Below are positions 34,612-45,195 of a stretch of DNA of 64,000 nucleotides, piece by piece; positions within the stretch are counted from its first letter, which is position 1; each line of letters begins with the position of its first letter. The stretch covers positions 62,001-126,000 of the forward strand of contig NZ_JACSKY010000007.1 in NCBI RefSeq assembly GCF_018617855.1, in the 5' to 3' direction. Below the pieces are notes generated by a model. That model did not search any database and was not told where the DNA came from. It worked only from the letters and a program-made list of their open reading frames with translations. Source of the stretch: Exiguobacterium qingdaonense. Its GTDB lineage: Bacteria; Bacillota; Bacilli; Exiguobacteriales; Exiguobacteriaceae. Position numbers and translations under genes: made by a program.

Positions 34612-37600
34612 TGAATCGACTCTTCTTTCGCATATCGTTTTTCCCCATCCCACACGTAGTGTAAGACCGTGACGAAGTCCGCATTCTTCGGTCGCAATAA
34701 CTCACAAACGGAAAGAGATGAGATCGTATCATAGTCCCCCCACAAAATTTGCGAGTTCATGATGTAGTCGAAGCCAAGTTGTTCAACGATTTCAAACATC
34801 TCGCGAATATTGTTCTCATCGACCCCTGCGAATGCCTCATCGAGCGAGATGATATACGGTGCCGTATCCGCCGCCTCTTTATAACGCGAATAACAAGCTG
34901 CGAACAGTGGGATGTACATCGCCATCGCTTTTTCTCCACCACTGAATTTAAAGAAGTAGGTATTTGATAATTCGCGCTTCGGTTCATTCGTTCGTTCAAA
35001 GTATAAGAGGAACGAGAACCATTTCCGATAATCGAGTACTTCGCGGAGCACTTGCAGAAGCGTTTGTCCGTCTCCACTCTCTTTGATCATCTGTTTCGCC
35101 TTATTCAATTTTGAACGGAAGTGACGCGTGATTCGCTCAAAGTCTTCGTCTTTCAGAAGCTTGGCATCTTGTTTCAAAATATGGACCAAGTCTTTCGTAT
35201 CGAGCTCTTCCTCACTCTCCGCCGTACGCGGTCGCCATTTTATCGAAAACGTCAATCCTGACGATGTATTGCGACTCTCCATCAACTTGTTCATTTCGCT
35301 AGTCCATTCTTCCGCACGACGAATGCGAGAACGGAGTTTTGTTCCGACCGATTTGAAAAGGATTTCTTCGTATAACTGTTGATCACTCTCGTTCAAAATG
35401 CTCTCTTGACGTTCGAACTCTTCTTCAACCGTTCGTTTGACTGCATGAGGACTCGCCTGTTGACCACGCAAGTCGAGCGAGATGATACGTCGCATCGTTT
35501 TTTGTTGCCACGTTTCGACCTCTCGTCTGAATTGGTCATCGACGTCATTCATCCACGCTTCAAGTACCGGCTCTTCAGTAAAGTTTCGCATCCGATATTC
35601 CATCAAGTCGTTCTGTTGCTCGATGAACGCTTTCGATAACAATTCGTCCGCTTTCGAGGCACTACTTATGAGTCGCTTTTCGTACGCCACTTCAATCTTC
35701 CGAGCCAACGTGATTGGGTCGTCATTCTCCGCTTCTAAAGAAACGATCCCTCGTTTCCATTCTGCTTTTAACGCCATTTCCCAAGCTTCTCTCATCTGTA
35801 CTGACAAGATGTGGCGGTTTTGCTTTTCATCTAACTTGGCTGTACCCGCCTTGAATTGTTCTTGTCGAATCGAGACCAGCTGTAACGATTCTTTAGATGC
35901 TTGTTCGATGCGCACCAAATCTGCTTGAACGGACTGAATCTGGCGACGGATGTCGTCAGCGCCTTCTCTCGACAACTGTTCTTCGATTATCGCAATGTTC
36001 TTTTGAATCCGTTCCATCTTATCTTCGAGTTCATTTAGTTCACCCATCAATTCGATGAGATCGTCTTCTAATTCTTCAATGTTCTTTTCTCTCATAGCGA
36101 GTTGTTTGTGCGAGAAAATTGCCTTCTCATGCTGAAACTCTACATCACGTAATACATCCTTATAATTCATCATCGCCCGCTTCGCATGTTCGAACGCTAC
36201 TTGTGTTTTTTCTAAGTTGAACGGTTCAGTTAACGTATTTACTTGACGCTTCAAGACGTTAAATCGTTCACTCGTTTGCTTTAGTAGTTCTTCAATTTGG
36301 TAGCATCGATTCTCCCTACTCTCAATCTCGACACCGACCTTTTGAATTTGTTGATAACCTGTCCGCAAATCGCGGTCTGACGGAAACATCGTCCATGCCG
36401 CATCCGCTAATTCAATGTGTTGGCGCAACTCCGCTTGTTCTCCGCGCAACGTCATGCGCTCGATTTGAAGTTGTTCAATCTCAGACTGCAACTGCTCAAT
36501 TTTTTCTTCGCGATATCGCTGTCGGGCAGCTTGTCCAAGGAATCGAACGCGCTCGACAGGCACCGCATGTCCTTTTAATTGTCCGAGTCGATACGTCCCG
36601 TCTTCTGCAATCGATGTCTCCCCATCATCCATGAGGATGCTTCGGAGTACGTCGTCAATCCGGTCTGAAGTGATTCCTGTTTCTCCTGGGCTAGGTTTTA
36701 AATAATCTGCTAGCGAGTGTACCATCATTTGTGGTGCCGGTAATAAGACTCGATCATGCTTGACGTCTACCTCGGTAATGAGGGCATCCAACATCCTACT
36801 GTCAATCAATGCTGCTTCAATTCGTTTTTGAACGTCTTCTTCTACCCCTTCCCTAAATTCAACGAGCGCATAGAGTGGTGCGAAGATAACACCATCGTCT
36901 CGCATTCGTTCCCGAGATTCTCTTGTCGCCGGATGAGTATCGGGTTCAGGATCCGCCTTCTCTTTCCATTCAGATAACATTGTCTCAACGGTTTGAAGGC
37001 CCTTCTGAATTGCCTCTTCAGATGCTTTCTTCGAGGCCACTTTGTCACGCAACCGGTTTTGATAATGGACTACGGACGGTTGAACGAGTCGCGATACTTC
37101 CTCATACGTTGACGGATCATAATCATTACGGAGGGTGCGCTCGATTCGACCAATCGTCTCCCCTTCGATATCAAACTCAGGATGCGCTTCAATCCATTGA
37201 TAAATATCTGCGAGATGACGGTCAAGATCTTGCTCGAACGTCCGTTTCCAATCATTCAGTTCGTGTTTTTTCTGATCTCGCGCTTGTTGTTCGTCGGCGA
37301 GTTGTTTATTTTCCACTTGAAGTCTTTGCTTTGTTTCTTCAAACGCTCGCATCTGTTCGACTATTTTACTGAGCTGTTCCGTATGTTCGTTTACTTCCTG
37401 TTTCCACGTGGCAAAATCAAAACTTTGATCGAGACGGCGATAGTCGGAGACGTTCAATTCATGACGGTCAAACGCCGCCTGTTCCGCATCATATGCCATA
37501 TCTTCAATAAGATCATCAATCGTTTGAAGCGTTGTACGATAGTTTGACTGTTCTTGATCTTGCTGCTGTTTCGCATCGAAAATTCTATTTGTCGTCTTCG

Positions 37601-38702
37601 ATCGACGTTCTTCTTGGCGCTGATGATTGCCCTCGATTTTCTGTAACGCTTCCTTCTCATCCGTCAACTCGTCTTCTAAATTCCAAACTTTATGTGATGC
37701 TAAGCGTTGGCGTTGACGCTCGGTCGTCTCTTTGTCTTGTTCCAGTTCTTGAATAGACCGCTTCAACGTTTCAATCTCATGCGTCCTTGAGGCTTGGAGT
37801 TCACGCAAATTCTCAAGTTCTTGTGCCTCTATCGTCTCACGTTCGATTGCCATTTGGTACTCAGTAGCGATGTCTGCCATGTGACGCTCGTTATAGACGT
37901 CGTATGTATGACTCAATTTTTGTAACGCTCTCAGCTCACGTTCGAGTTGTTCGAGTTGCTGTTTCGTCTGATCCATTTGTTCAATCGTATCGGATAGGTG
38001 GCGTAAATCTTCATCTGACAACGGCGGAAGCGCCGCCTCGAGAATCTCGTAAATGACGGTCGGTCGGAAGTCTTTAGACAGCTTTGGACTACGCAATTGA
38101 ATGAGCAATTTAATCAACTCTTCATATGCATCGATTGATTCAAATCCGAACACATGCTTGTTGACGAGCTGCATATAGTCGCCTTGTGTCGTCACAACCT
38201 TTCCGCCGTCTCCGATGACCCGCTCCAGCTCGACCCGCGAGTATGGAATTTTACTAGTTTGTGTCCCTTGACGGTCTCGTTTATATAATTCCATGTCGAT
38301 ATTGATTCGACGGTTATCCGTGATTACAAATCCCCAAAATTTAAGCGGCTTCCCACGTTTTGCTTGGAGTCCAATCCCGGTCGTCACATATTGACTCGTA
38401 TCTGCCTTCTTATATTCAATAAATAGATAGCCCGTTCGTTCGTCGTGGTCGACAACTTCTTTCTCACCAAGTAAATAATCTTCCATTCTACGGGCCCTTG
38501 AACCAAACGGATCGAGCCTGTCCGGTGACTTCTTCCCGTCGAGTAGCACTGGAAGAAAGCTCTGCATCGTCACAGATTTCCCTGACCCGTTACTTCCCCG
38601 GAGCAACAGCTTCCCGTCTGAGAAATCAAATGTTTCTTCTGTGTAATACCAAAAATTGAGCAAACCCGCACGGTTCATTTGCCAACGATTTTGCGCTCTC
38701 AT
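34608..38702 (-). CDS. jetC: Wadjet JetC (SMC-like ATPase)
   Basis: A 1364-residue SMC/MukB-like protein. The N-terminal half-ATPase has Walker A LRGSNGSGKSVTMQ (residues about 35-47). Two long coiled-coil arms fill the middle (e.g. QTKQQLEQLERELRALQKL), around a hinge-like region near 600-730. The C-terminal half has the signature FKFSGGEKAMAMY and Walker B YIISLDEAFAGVD. It powers DNA loop extrusion to recognise small circular DNA. Length fits TIGR02680. The ATG at 38702 overlaps the jetB stop; longer reading into jetB is rejected. It is the central gene of a fully overlapping jetABCD set. Confidence 0.96.
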   Translation of the reverse strand: MRAQNRWQMNRAGLLNFWYYTEETFDFSDGKLLLRGSNGSGKSVTMQSFLPVLLDGKKSPDRLDPFGSRARRMEDYLLGEKEVVDHDERTGYLFIEYKKADTSQYVTTGIGLQAKRGKPLKFWGFVITDNRRINIDMELYKRDRQGTQTSKIPYSRVELERVIGDGGKVVTTQGDYMQLVNKHVFGFESIDAYEELIKLLIQLRSPKLSKDFRPTVIYEILEAALPPLSDEDLRHLSDTIEQMDQTKQQLEQLERELRALQKLSHTYDVYNERHMADIATEYQMAIERETIEAQELENLRELQASRTHEIETLKRSIQELEQDKETTERQRQRLASHKVWNLEDELTDEKEALQKIEGNHQRQEERRSKTTNRIFDAKQQQDQEQSNYRTTLQTIDDLIEDMAYDAEQAAFDRHELNVSDYRRLDQSFDFATWKQEVNEHTEQLSKIVEQMRAFEETKQRLQVENKQLADEQQARDQKKHELNDWKRTFEQDLDRHLADIYQWIEAHPEFDIEGETIGRIERTLRNDYDPSTYEEVSRLVQPSVVHYQNRLRDKVASKKASEEAIQKGLQTVETMLSEWKEKADPEPDTHPATRESRERMRDDGVIFAPLYALVEFREGVEEDVQKRIEAALIDSRMLDALITEVDVKHDRVLLPAPQMMVHSLADYLKPSPGETGITSDRIDDVLRSILMDDGETSIAEDGTYRLGQLKGHAVPVERVRFLGQAARQRYREEKIEQLQSEIEQLQIERMTLRGEQAELRQHIELADAAWTMFPSDRDLRTGYQQIQKVGVEIESRENRCYQIEELLKQTSERFNVLKRQVNTLTEPFNLEKTQVAFEHAKRAMMNYKDVLRDVEFQHEKAIFSHKQLAMREKNIEELEDDLIELMGELNELEDKMERIQKNIAIIEEQLSREGADDIRRQIQSVQADLVRIEQASKESLQLVSIRQEQFKAGTAKLDEKQNRHILSVQMREAWEMALKAEWKRGIVSLEAENDDPITLARKIEVAYEKRLISSASKADELLSKAFIEQQNDLMEYRMRNFTEEPVLEAWMNDVDDQFRREVETWQQKTMRRIISLDLRGQQASPHAVKRTVEEEFERQESILNESDQQLYEEILFKSVGTKLRSRIRRAEEWTSEMNKLMESRNTSSGLTFSIKWRPRTAESEEELDTKDLVHILKQDAKLLKDEDFERITRHFRSKLNKAKQMIKESGDGQTLLQVLREVLDYRKWFSFLLYFERTNEPKRELSNTYFFKFSGGEKAMAMYIPLFAACYSRYKEAADTAPYIISLDEAFAGVDENNIREMFEIVEQLGFDYIMNSQILWGDYDTISSLSVCELLRPKNADFVTVLHYVWDGEKRYAKEESIQ

Positions 38703-39856
38703 GTGACCATCATCTCCTTTACGAATCGTTCTGGATAATAACCTATCGTGCGACCGAATCCGGATTGAATGACGAGGATACCTGAATCCGTCTCCACATA
38801 TCCGAACTCCCATTCAAGCAAAAGAGAGACAAGTTCGTTCGCAATTTTTTTAGGGGAATCTTCCCGATATTGTTTCGCCCAACCCAATCCCCACTCAAGC
38901 TGAACCGCCTCGACAATTCGTTCGAATTCGAGCATCGTGATTCGAATTTCCCCCATCTCGTTAACAGGCAGATTACGTTTCCGAATATGATCCGCTACAT
39001 GCAAGGCGACGCTTGTCACTCCTTTTTGATTCGGGAATAACGTATATCGTTGTTTTTGTTCGGGCAAGACCAGCATCGCCGCGTTTTTGAATACTTCTAA
39101 CCGAAATGGCGTGTATTTTTCAAACTCATCCAAAAGTCGGTTTCGGAAATTTCGGATATAGGCAAAATCCGGATCGTCTTTTGACTCTCGATACACGATA
39201 GGCGAAAACATGAGTTTACGATATACACGTTTGCGGCGTTCATCTTCTTTTTGACGACTCCATTCACTCGTTAAAATGTCTTCCATCGTTTCGTAGTTGA
39301 ACAAGTCTTCTGGATAGGAACGCATAAAATAGCGCGCATGAACGCTCACTTCGTATAACACTTCTTCTGTCTCATTCGTCGCAAACAAATCGACATCTCC
39401 GTCGACCGCTCGAATCAATTTCAATTCATCCAATTGCTTTAGAGCACGTACGAGTGATCGTCGGTGTCGATAGTTCGTCCAGTCAAGCGGTAAGTCACCG
39501 GGATACATTTCCTGAATATCTTCGGTGATGTGTGAAAGTAAAAATTGTTCATCTATCGATTTACTTTCGGTGAATGCGAGTGCGCAGCAAAAAATGGCGT
39601 AGTCCATCGGTTCGGTGAACGCCTGGATGCCCATCCATGGTTTTGGATCGACCGGTAGTTTCTCGAGTTTGATGAAGTGTTGATGAACAATCAAGTCAAA
39701 ACCGAACTTTTCTGTCACGTATCGCTTCAGCTGATGTTCACGTTCACGAATTTTTTGATAAACAACAGGTTGCTCGGCTCGTAACACCCAAAACTGTTCG
39801 AACAAACTTCCTAACGCATCCTGCATTCGTTCATCTACTTTCCCTTCCTCTTTCAT
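38699..39856 (-). CDS. jetB: Wadjet JetB (kleisin-associated subunit)
   Basis: A 385-residue protein of the TIGR02678/DUF2398 type. It is mostly helical with winged-helix-like stretches, such as NYRHRRSLVRALKQLDELK (about residues 142-160) and ETMEDILTSEWSRQ. It forms the MukE-like partner that holds JetA and JetC together. It overlaps both jetA and jetC by 4 bp (ATGA), so stoichiometric translation is likely. Identity rests on gene order, size and remembered family blocks; the individual role is from known Wadjet structures. Confidence 0.9.
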   Translation of the reverse strand: MKEEGKVDERMQDALGSLFEQFWVLRAEQPVVYQKIREREHQLKRYVTEKFGFDLIVHQHFIKLEKLPVDPKPWMGIQAFTEPMDYAIFCCALAFTESKSIDEQFLLSHITEDIQEMYPGDLPLDWTNYRHRRSLVRALKQLDELKLIRAVDGDVDLFATNETEEVLYEVSVHARYFMRSYPEDLFNYETMEDILTSEWSRQKEDERRKRVYRKLMFSPIVYRESKDDPDFAYIRNFRNRLLDEFEKYTPFRLEVFKNAAMLVLPEQKQRYTLFPNQKGVTSVALHVADHIRKRNLPVNEMGEIRITMLEFERIVEAVQLEWGLGWAKQYREDSPKKIANELVSLLLEWEFGYVETDSGILVIQSGFGRTIGYYPERFVKEMMVT

Positions 39857-41328
39857 GACGTCACCTCCTCATCGATAAAGTGATACTCTACGTTCGGCAT
39901 CTCAAGAGATCCATCCGTCGCCCGCAAAAAGACACGTTCTTCCTCGAGCATCACCCGTACGCGTCTACCGTACTCTGTTTTGACAATCCGGTCTTCTCGC
40001 ACCATCGCTTTGCCGAGCCAAGACAACAATAGCTTTCTCACGTGCGGCTCGATAATCGGAAGGGCTTTGATTGAAATGATACCTTCTTCGATATAACGTT
40101 CGATGGACTCCCTTTCCTTTTCGAGTTGGTTTAGATAAAGTTGTCGCATCTCCGCAATTTGCTCAGACCGATCGATGATGACCCCCGCTTTTGTGGATTC
40201 TTTATATTTCGTGGTCCGTGGTTTCGTTTCGTGCCGCATCGGTGCCTCCTCCCATACATCCACATACATATCGTCAGTCGGAACTTGTTCTCCATAAAGG
40301 TGACGCGTATGGAAGACACCGAATATGACCGATGACAACCGATGAGCTTCTTCAATCGTCTCAATCCCATCGAACCATGTTGCCAAATGTTCATAATCGC
40401 GACGTCGACTTCGGAACTGTTGATGCCGTTCGCTCATTCGTTGCACCATTCGTGTAATACGACGAATCGCCTCATCTGTTCGTTCCTGCAAACGCTCGAA
40501 CTCACTTTCACCATGAATCGTGCCGAGAAACCATCCTCTTAAGTTTTGCCACTTCTCAATCAAGTCAATGTTTACATCTTTCTGATCTTCTTCAAGACGG
40601 AACGTTTGATGTTGGTGGTTCATCACTTGTTGAAGAAACGGTTCTATCTGTTTTATGGTCAACTCGGTTAATACATCCTGAATTTGCATCGCTGTCTGTT
40701 GCAAAGCGATGATGAAATCCCGTAAGTAGGTTGTGAAACGGTCTTTATAGACAAGAAACTCCTCTGTTTTCATTTTTTCAATTACTTTTTCACTATGGAT
40801 GTAGGCAATATAATCCGAAGTATTCTGTGTGATTTTTCGAAAATATTCCATGGCATCATCCCAAAGCTGTGCACATTCCGCATCGGTTTGATCACTTATC
40901 TGCCCGATTTTCTCAAGGACCTGATATAAACGTTCAAACTGGGTCTTTTCGAGTGACCCACCAAAACTGTCACCTAGTTGCTCTAGTTGAATCATCATAC
41001 GTTCGAATTCGACCGTGTAAGGAGTACATTGATAACGGAAATTCTTTTTCTTATATTCCTCAATCGTTCGAGCTTTTCTGTGTTCTTGCGTCGCAATGAT
41101 GTTACCCCACTTAGTAAGTGAATCTAAGTCTTGATGAAGCATATCCATTGTATATTCCTGAAACTCTACGAAATGTCGAAGGTGTTCATAAATCGCTTCT
41201 GGATATAGAAACTCGCGCATCCGTTCATGCTGTATGTAGAAATATCGTAAAATTGGACGATAGCTCCATGCCTTATCCGCTGTTAGATAAGTGGCTTCCT
41301 TGATTTTTTTCTGCAAGTCTCGTTGCAT
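39853..41328 (-). CDS. jetA: Wadjet JetA (kleisin-like subunit)
   Basis: A 491-residue, almost entirely helical protein of the TIGR02677/DUF2397 type, opening with AWSYRPILRYFYIQHERMRE and a winged-helix-like region, then long helices. In Wadjet it closes the SMC-like ring, as MukF does. ATG 41328 has GAGAGGAG upstream. It is the first gene of jetABCD-mrr; a TATTAT box (revcomp at 41365-41370) may be the -10 element. It begins next to a structured intergenic repeat and the groEL terminator, at the right edge of the defence island. Confidence 0.92.
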   Translation of the reverse strand: MQRDLQKKIKEATYLTADKAWSYRPILRYFYIQHERMREFLYPEAIYEHLRHFVEFQEYTMDMLHQDLDSLTKWGNIIATQEHRKARTIEEYKKKNFRYQCTPYTVEFERMMIQLEQLGDSFGGSLEKTQFERLYQVLEKIGQISDQTDAECAQLWDDAMEYFRKITQNTSDYIAYIHSEKVIEKMKTEEFLVYKDRFTTYLRDFIIALQQTAMQIQDVLTELTIKQIEPFLQQVMNHQHQTFRLEEDQKDVNIDLIEKWQNLRGWFLGTIHGESEFERLQERTDEAIRRITRMVQRMSERHQQFRSRRRDYEHLATWFDGIETIEEAHRLSSVIFGVFHTRHLYGEQVPTDDMYVDVWEEAPMRHETKPRTTKYKESTKAGVIIDRSEQIAEMRQLYLNQLEKERESIERYIEEGIISIKALPIIEPHVRKLLLSWLGKAMVREDRIVKTEYGRRVRVMLEEERVFLRATDGSLEMPNVEYHFIDEEVTS

Positions 41329-41486
41329 GAGTTGTCTCCTCTCGAGTAGTATCTATCATTAAGCATAATACAGATCCGTGAGAGCGGAAATAAAATGTTC
41401 CTGTTTTTGGAAGTCGATGAACAATTTTGTGCTAGGTATGTGAATGACAAATAAAAAACCTAAAAATTCAGCATTAAAATGATAGC

Positions 41487-41575
41487 TTGGCTCAGCTTAG
41501 TGGAGCTTGATGGGTACTTGATGGCTCCTTTGTTCAGCTTGATGTGTCCCACTAAGCTGAACAAGATTTTTTGGA
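41487..41575. repeat. Structured intergenic element with overlapping inverted repeats
   Basis: TCAGCTTAGTGG (41492-41503) pairs with CCACTAAGCTGA (41549-41560). Alternatively TTGTTCAGCTT (41530-41540) pairs with AAGCTGAACAA (41554-41564), followed by TTTTTT on the + strand, as in a terminator. The two pairings share bases and exclude each other. CTTGATG occurs three times (41506, 41517, 41538). The rest of the 41329-41617 gap holds the jetA promoter region and nothing else recognised. Confidence 0.6.
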
Positions 41576-41617
41576 CTGTAACATGAAAGATGTTAAGGTT
41601 TAAAAATTCATGTTAAA

Positions 41618-41665
41618 GACAAAAAAAACCACCCACCAGCTTTCGCTGATGAATGGTTCCTGTAA
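41618..41665 (-). terminator. groESL terminator
   Basis: Leftward AACCATTCATCAGC-GAAA-GCTGGTGGGTGGTT (14 pairs with wobbles, GAAA tetraloop) followed by a run of eight T. It lies just after the groEL stop. Confidence 0.93.
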
Positions 41666-41676
41666 AGGCGTATGAC

Positions 41677-43314
<1,638 letters not shown>

Positions 43315-43350
43315 TCATTTCCCCCTAAAAAAGTTTTTGAATAATGGTGC

Positions 43351-43635
43351 TTAGCCTACGATTGCGAGAATGTCGCTCTCGCGAACGATTAAGTACTCTT
43401 TTCCATCATGCTTCACTTCGGTACCTGCGTACTTCGAGTAGATGACCAAATCATTTTCTTTCACGTCGAGATCGATCCGCTTGCCTTCGTCCGTCACGCG
43501 ACCTGTGCCGACTGCGACGACTTTCCCTTGTTGCGGCTTTTCTTTCGCCGTATCAGGAAGCACGATGCCCCCGATCGTCTTTTCTTCTTTCTCCACGACT
43601 TCGATGATGACACGATCGCCTAGTGGTTTTAACAT
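43351..43635 (-). CDS. groES: Co-chaperonin GroES (10 kDa)
   Basis: A 94-residue protein starting [19 protein letters not shown], with the mobile loop [20 protein letters not shown] that binds GroEL. ATG 43635 has GGAGGAGGG 7 bases upstream; a longer reading to 43689 would cross the CIRCE element and is rejected. It caps the GroEL ring during folding. It is first in the groES-groEL operon. Confidence 0.99.
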   Translation of the reverse strand: MLKPLGDRVIIEVVEKEEKTIGGIVLPDTAKEKPQQGKVVAVGTGRVTDEGKRIDLDVKENDLVIYSKYAGTEVKHDGKEYLIVRESDILAIVG

Positions 43636-43682
43636 GGAAAAACCCTCCTCCGAATATGAATGATGTAGTGTATCGTAAGGTT

Positions 43683-43709
43683 TTAGCACTCAGTCAAAAG
43701 GAGTGCTAA
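43683..43709. promoter_or_regulatory. CIRCE operator (HrcA binding site)
   Basis: TTAGCACTC-N9-GAGTGCTAA, an exact match to the CIRCE consensus. It lies between the groES promoter and start, so groESL should be repressed by HrcA and induced by heat. Confidence 0.98.
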
Positions 43710-43717
43710 CATTGATA

Positions 43718-43746
43718 AGTGTAGTATGTGCCGATCAAAAAATCAA
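43718..43746 (-). promoter_or_regulatory. groESL sigma-A promoter
   Basis: Leftward TTGATT (43741-43746) and TACACT (43718-43723) with a 17-bp spacer. Transcription would start at the edge of the CIRCE element. Confidence 0.7.
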
Positions 43747-43846
43747 GTGGCATACATCAAAAAATGCTCTTACTCGCGGTCAAGAGAACTTATTTGTTAC
43801 AATGAGAAAAAGGTAGGTTTATTCTTATAATTAAGGACGTGTTGAA

Positions 43847-44542
43847 TTGGCTACATTAAACTCAAACCAATCGATAAATACCCGTTTTTCGATGGCGCCT
43901 AACATTCGTGTGCGGCACCTTACTCCGATTTTACTATATGCGTTCGTGCAACTATTCCCGATCGTCCTCACTGAAGTACGACCGGAATGGTTGACCGAAA
44001 CGTTCGTCGGGCTCTGGCTCGCCATCGGATTCGGTGTGACGATTGTTCTGTCGATTTTACTCATCTGGCCGGACTTGAAGCAATACAAGGCGCAAGGCAT
44101 CCAATCCAACTTGAACGACACGGTCAAATGGATTGGGCTCGGGATTTTGATGCAGTACGGCCTCGTCATCGTCGCAAACTTGATTGAGACGGCCATTACC
44201 GGTGACCTCGTCGAGTCGATGAACACACAAAACATTGCGGATATGGTCGAGGTCATTCCACTCCTGATCTTGCCTGTCATTTTGCTCGGACCGATTATCG
44301 AAGAGATTCTCTTTCGTCATATCTTGTTCGGGAACTTAAACGCGCGCTTCGGGTTCTGGATCGCCTTCGGGGTCAGTTCCGTCCTATTCGCGCTCATTCA
44401 CCAAGACAATCGATTCCTCGTATATATTGCGATGAGCTTCGCATTCTCTTACGCGTATGCGAAGACGAGACGGTTGATTGTTCCGATTGCCATCCACGCG
44501 TTCAATAACGCGCTCGTGATGCTAGTCCTATTTTTAATGTAG
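43847..44542 (+). CDS. CPBP family intramembrane glutamic protease (YdiL-like)
   Basis: A 231-residue, multi-helix membrane protein. Conserved motifs of the CPBP/CAAX protease (ABI) family are present: EEILFRHILFG (EExxxR), FALIHQ, and HAFNN near the end. These residues lie in membrane helices and form the active site. It starts at TTG 43847 after AAGGACGTG. B. subtilis has ydiL, a protein of this family, beside groES in the same orientation relative to it, so this is likely its orthologue. The substrate is unknown; relatives act in prenyl processing or bacteriocin immunity. Confidence 0.92.
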   Translation: MATLNSNQSINTRFSMAPNIRVRHLTPILLYAFVQLFPIVLTEVRPEWLTETFVGLWLAIGFGVTIVLSILLIWPDLKQYKAQGIQSNLNDTVKWIGLGILMQYGLVIVANLIETAITGDLVESMNTQNIADMVEVIPLLILPVILLGPIIEEILFRHILFGNLNARFGFWIAFGVSSVLFALIHQDNRFLVYIAMSFAFSYAYAKTRRLIVPIAIHAFNNALVMLVLFLM

Positions 44543-44558
44543 AAATGAGGTGGCAGTT

Positions 44559-44768
44559 ATGCCGCGACAATTAAAAGTGATGATGCTCTTTAGTCTCTCG
44601 TTCGGTGTGTTATTCACCGTCCTCGCGTACTTCTCGATACAAGAGTACGGGTTCAACTTCTGGACATACTTCATCATCGCCGTTGCCGCTTATGACTTTT
44701 TCAAAGTGTATCAAATCTTGGCACTCTCTCGAAAAGTCAAAAAAGAAGGCACGGACAAATCCGCATAA
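44559..44768 (+). CDS. YdiK-like small membrane protein (DUF4305)
   Basis: A 69-residue protein with two membrane helices and a basic C-terminal tail (LSRKVKKEGTDKSA). ATG 44559 is preferred because GAGGTG lies 6 bases upstream; an in-frame GTG at 44550 falls inside that site. It follows the YdiL-like protease, as ydiK neighbours ydiL in B. subtilis. The function is unknown. Confidence 0.85.
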   Translation: MPRQLKVMMLFSLSFGVLFTVLAYFSIQEYGFNFWTYFIIAVAAYDFFKVYQILALSRKVKKEGTDKSA

Positions 44769-44807
44769 TGAAACCCCGAGTTTTACGAGCTCGGGGTCTT
44801 TCTTATG
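44769..44807 (+). terminator. Terminator of the ydiL-ydiK unit
   Basis: ACCCCGAG...CTCGGGGT hairpin followed by CTTTCTT. It overlaps the 3' end of the converging gene at 44783. Confidence 0.8.
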
Positions 44808-45184
44808 GCTGTAACTTTCGATTGATCCTGTATTTCTTCTTGATAGACACTCCGAATGAGCAGTCCACGCAGACCGAACACCACGCCTAATAATACATAA
44901 ATGGCATCAATCAGTAGGATTTGCGGTTCATCCAAGAAGAAATTGATGACCACGCCAATGACCAGCAAACCGTAAATCGTGATGTTCATGAGTGTCGCAT
45001 CGACTTGTCTCATGATTCTCTTGCTCACCTTTTCCTCAAGCTTTTCAATTTCTTCGTGTCGATAACCATAGATAGTGAATCCTAGACCCACGATTGTCAT
45101 GCTAAGAAACACACCATCCCATAGCGCGAACAAAAACAGTCCTACAAAAAAGATCATAAATCCAATGAGTAACTTCTTACGCAC
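44783..45184 (-). CDS. Membrane protein with two helix pairs, function unknown
   Basis: About 133 residues with two hydrophobic helix pairs (near residues 4-38 and 66-105) separated by a charged helix (YRHEEIEKLEEKVSKRIMRQ). GTG 45184 is chosen: AAGGAGG lies 6 bases upstream; ATG 45187 is the alternative with too short a spacing. The longer reading to 45211 would overlap the SgrR-like gene. It probably shares a transcript with that gene. No family was recognised. Confidence 0.72.
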   Translation of the reverse strand: MRKKLLIGFMIFFVGLFLFALWDGVFLSMTIVGLGFTIYGYRHEEIEKLEEKVSKRIMRQVDATLMNITIYGLLVIGVVINFFLDEPQILLIDAIYVLLGVVFGLRGLLIRSVYQEEIQDQSKVTAIRKTPSS

Positions 45185-45195
45185 CATACCCCTCC

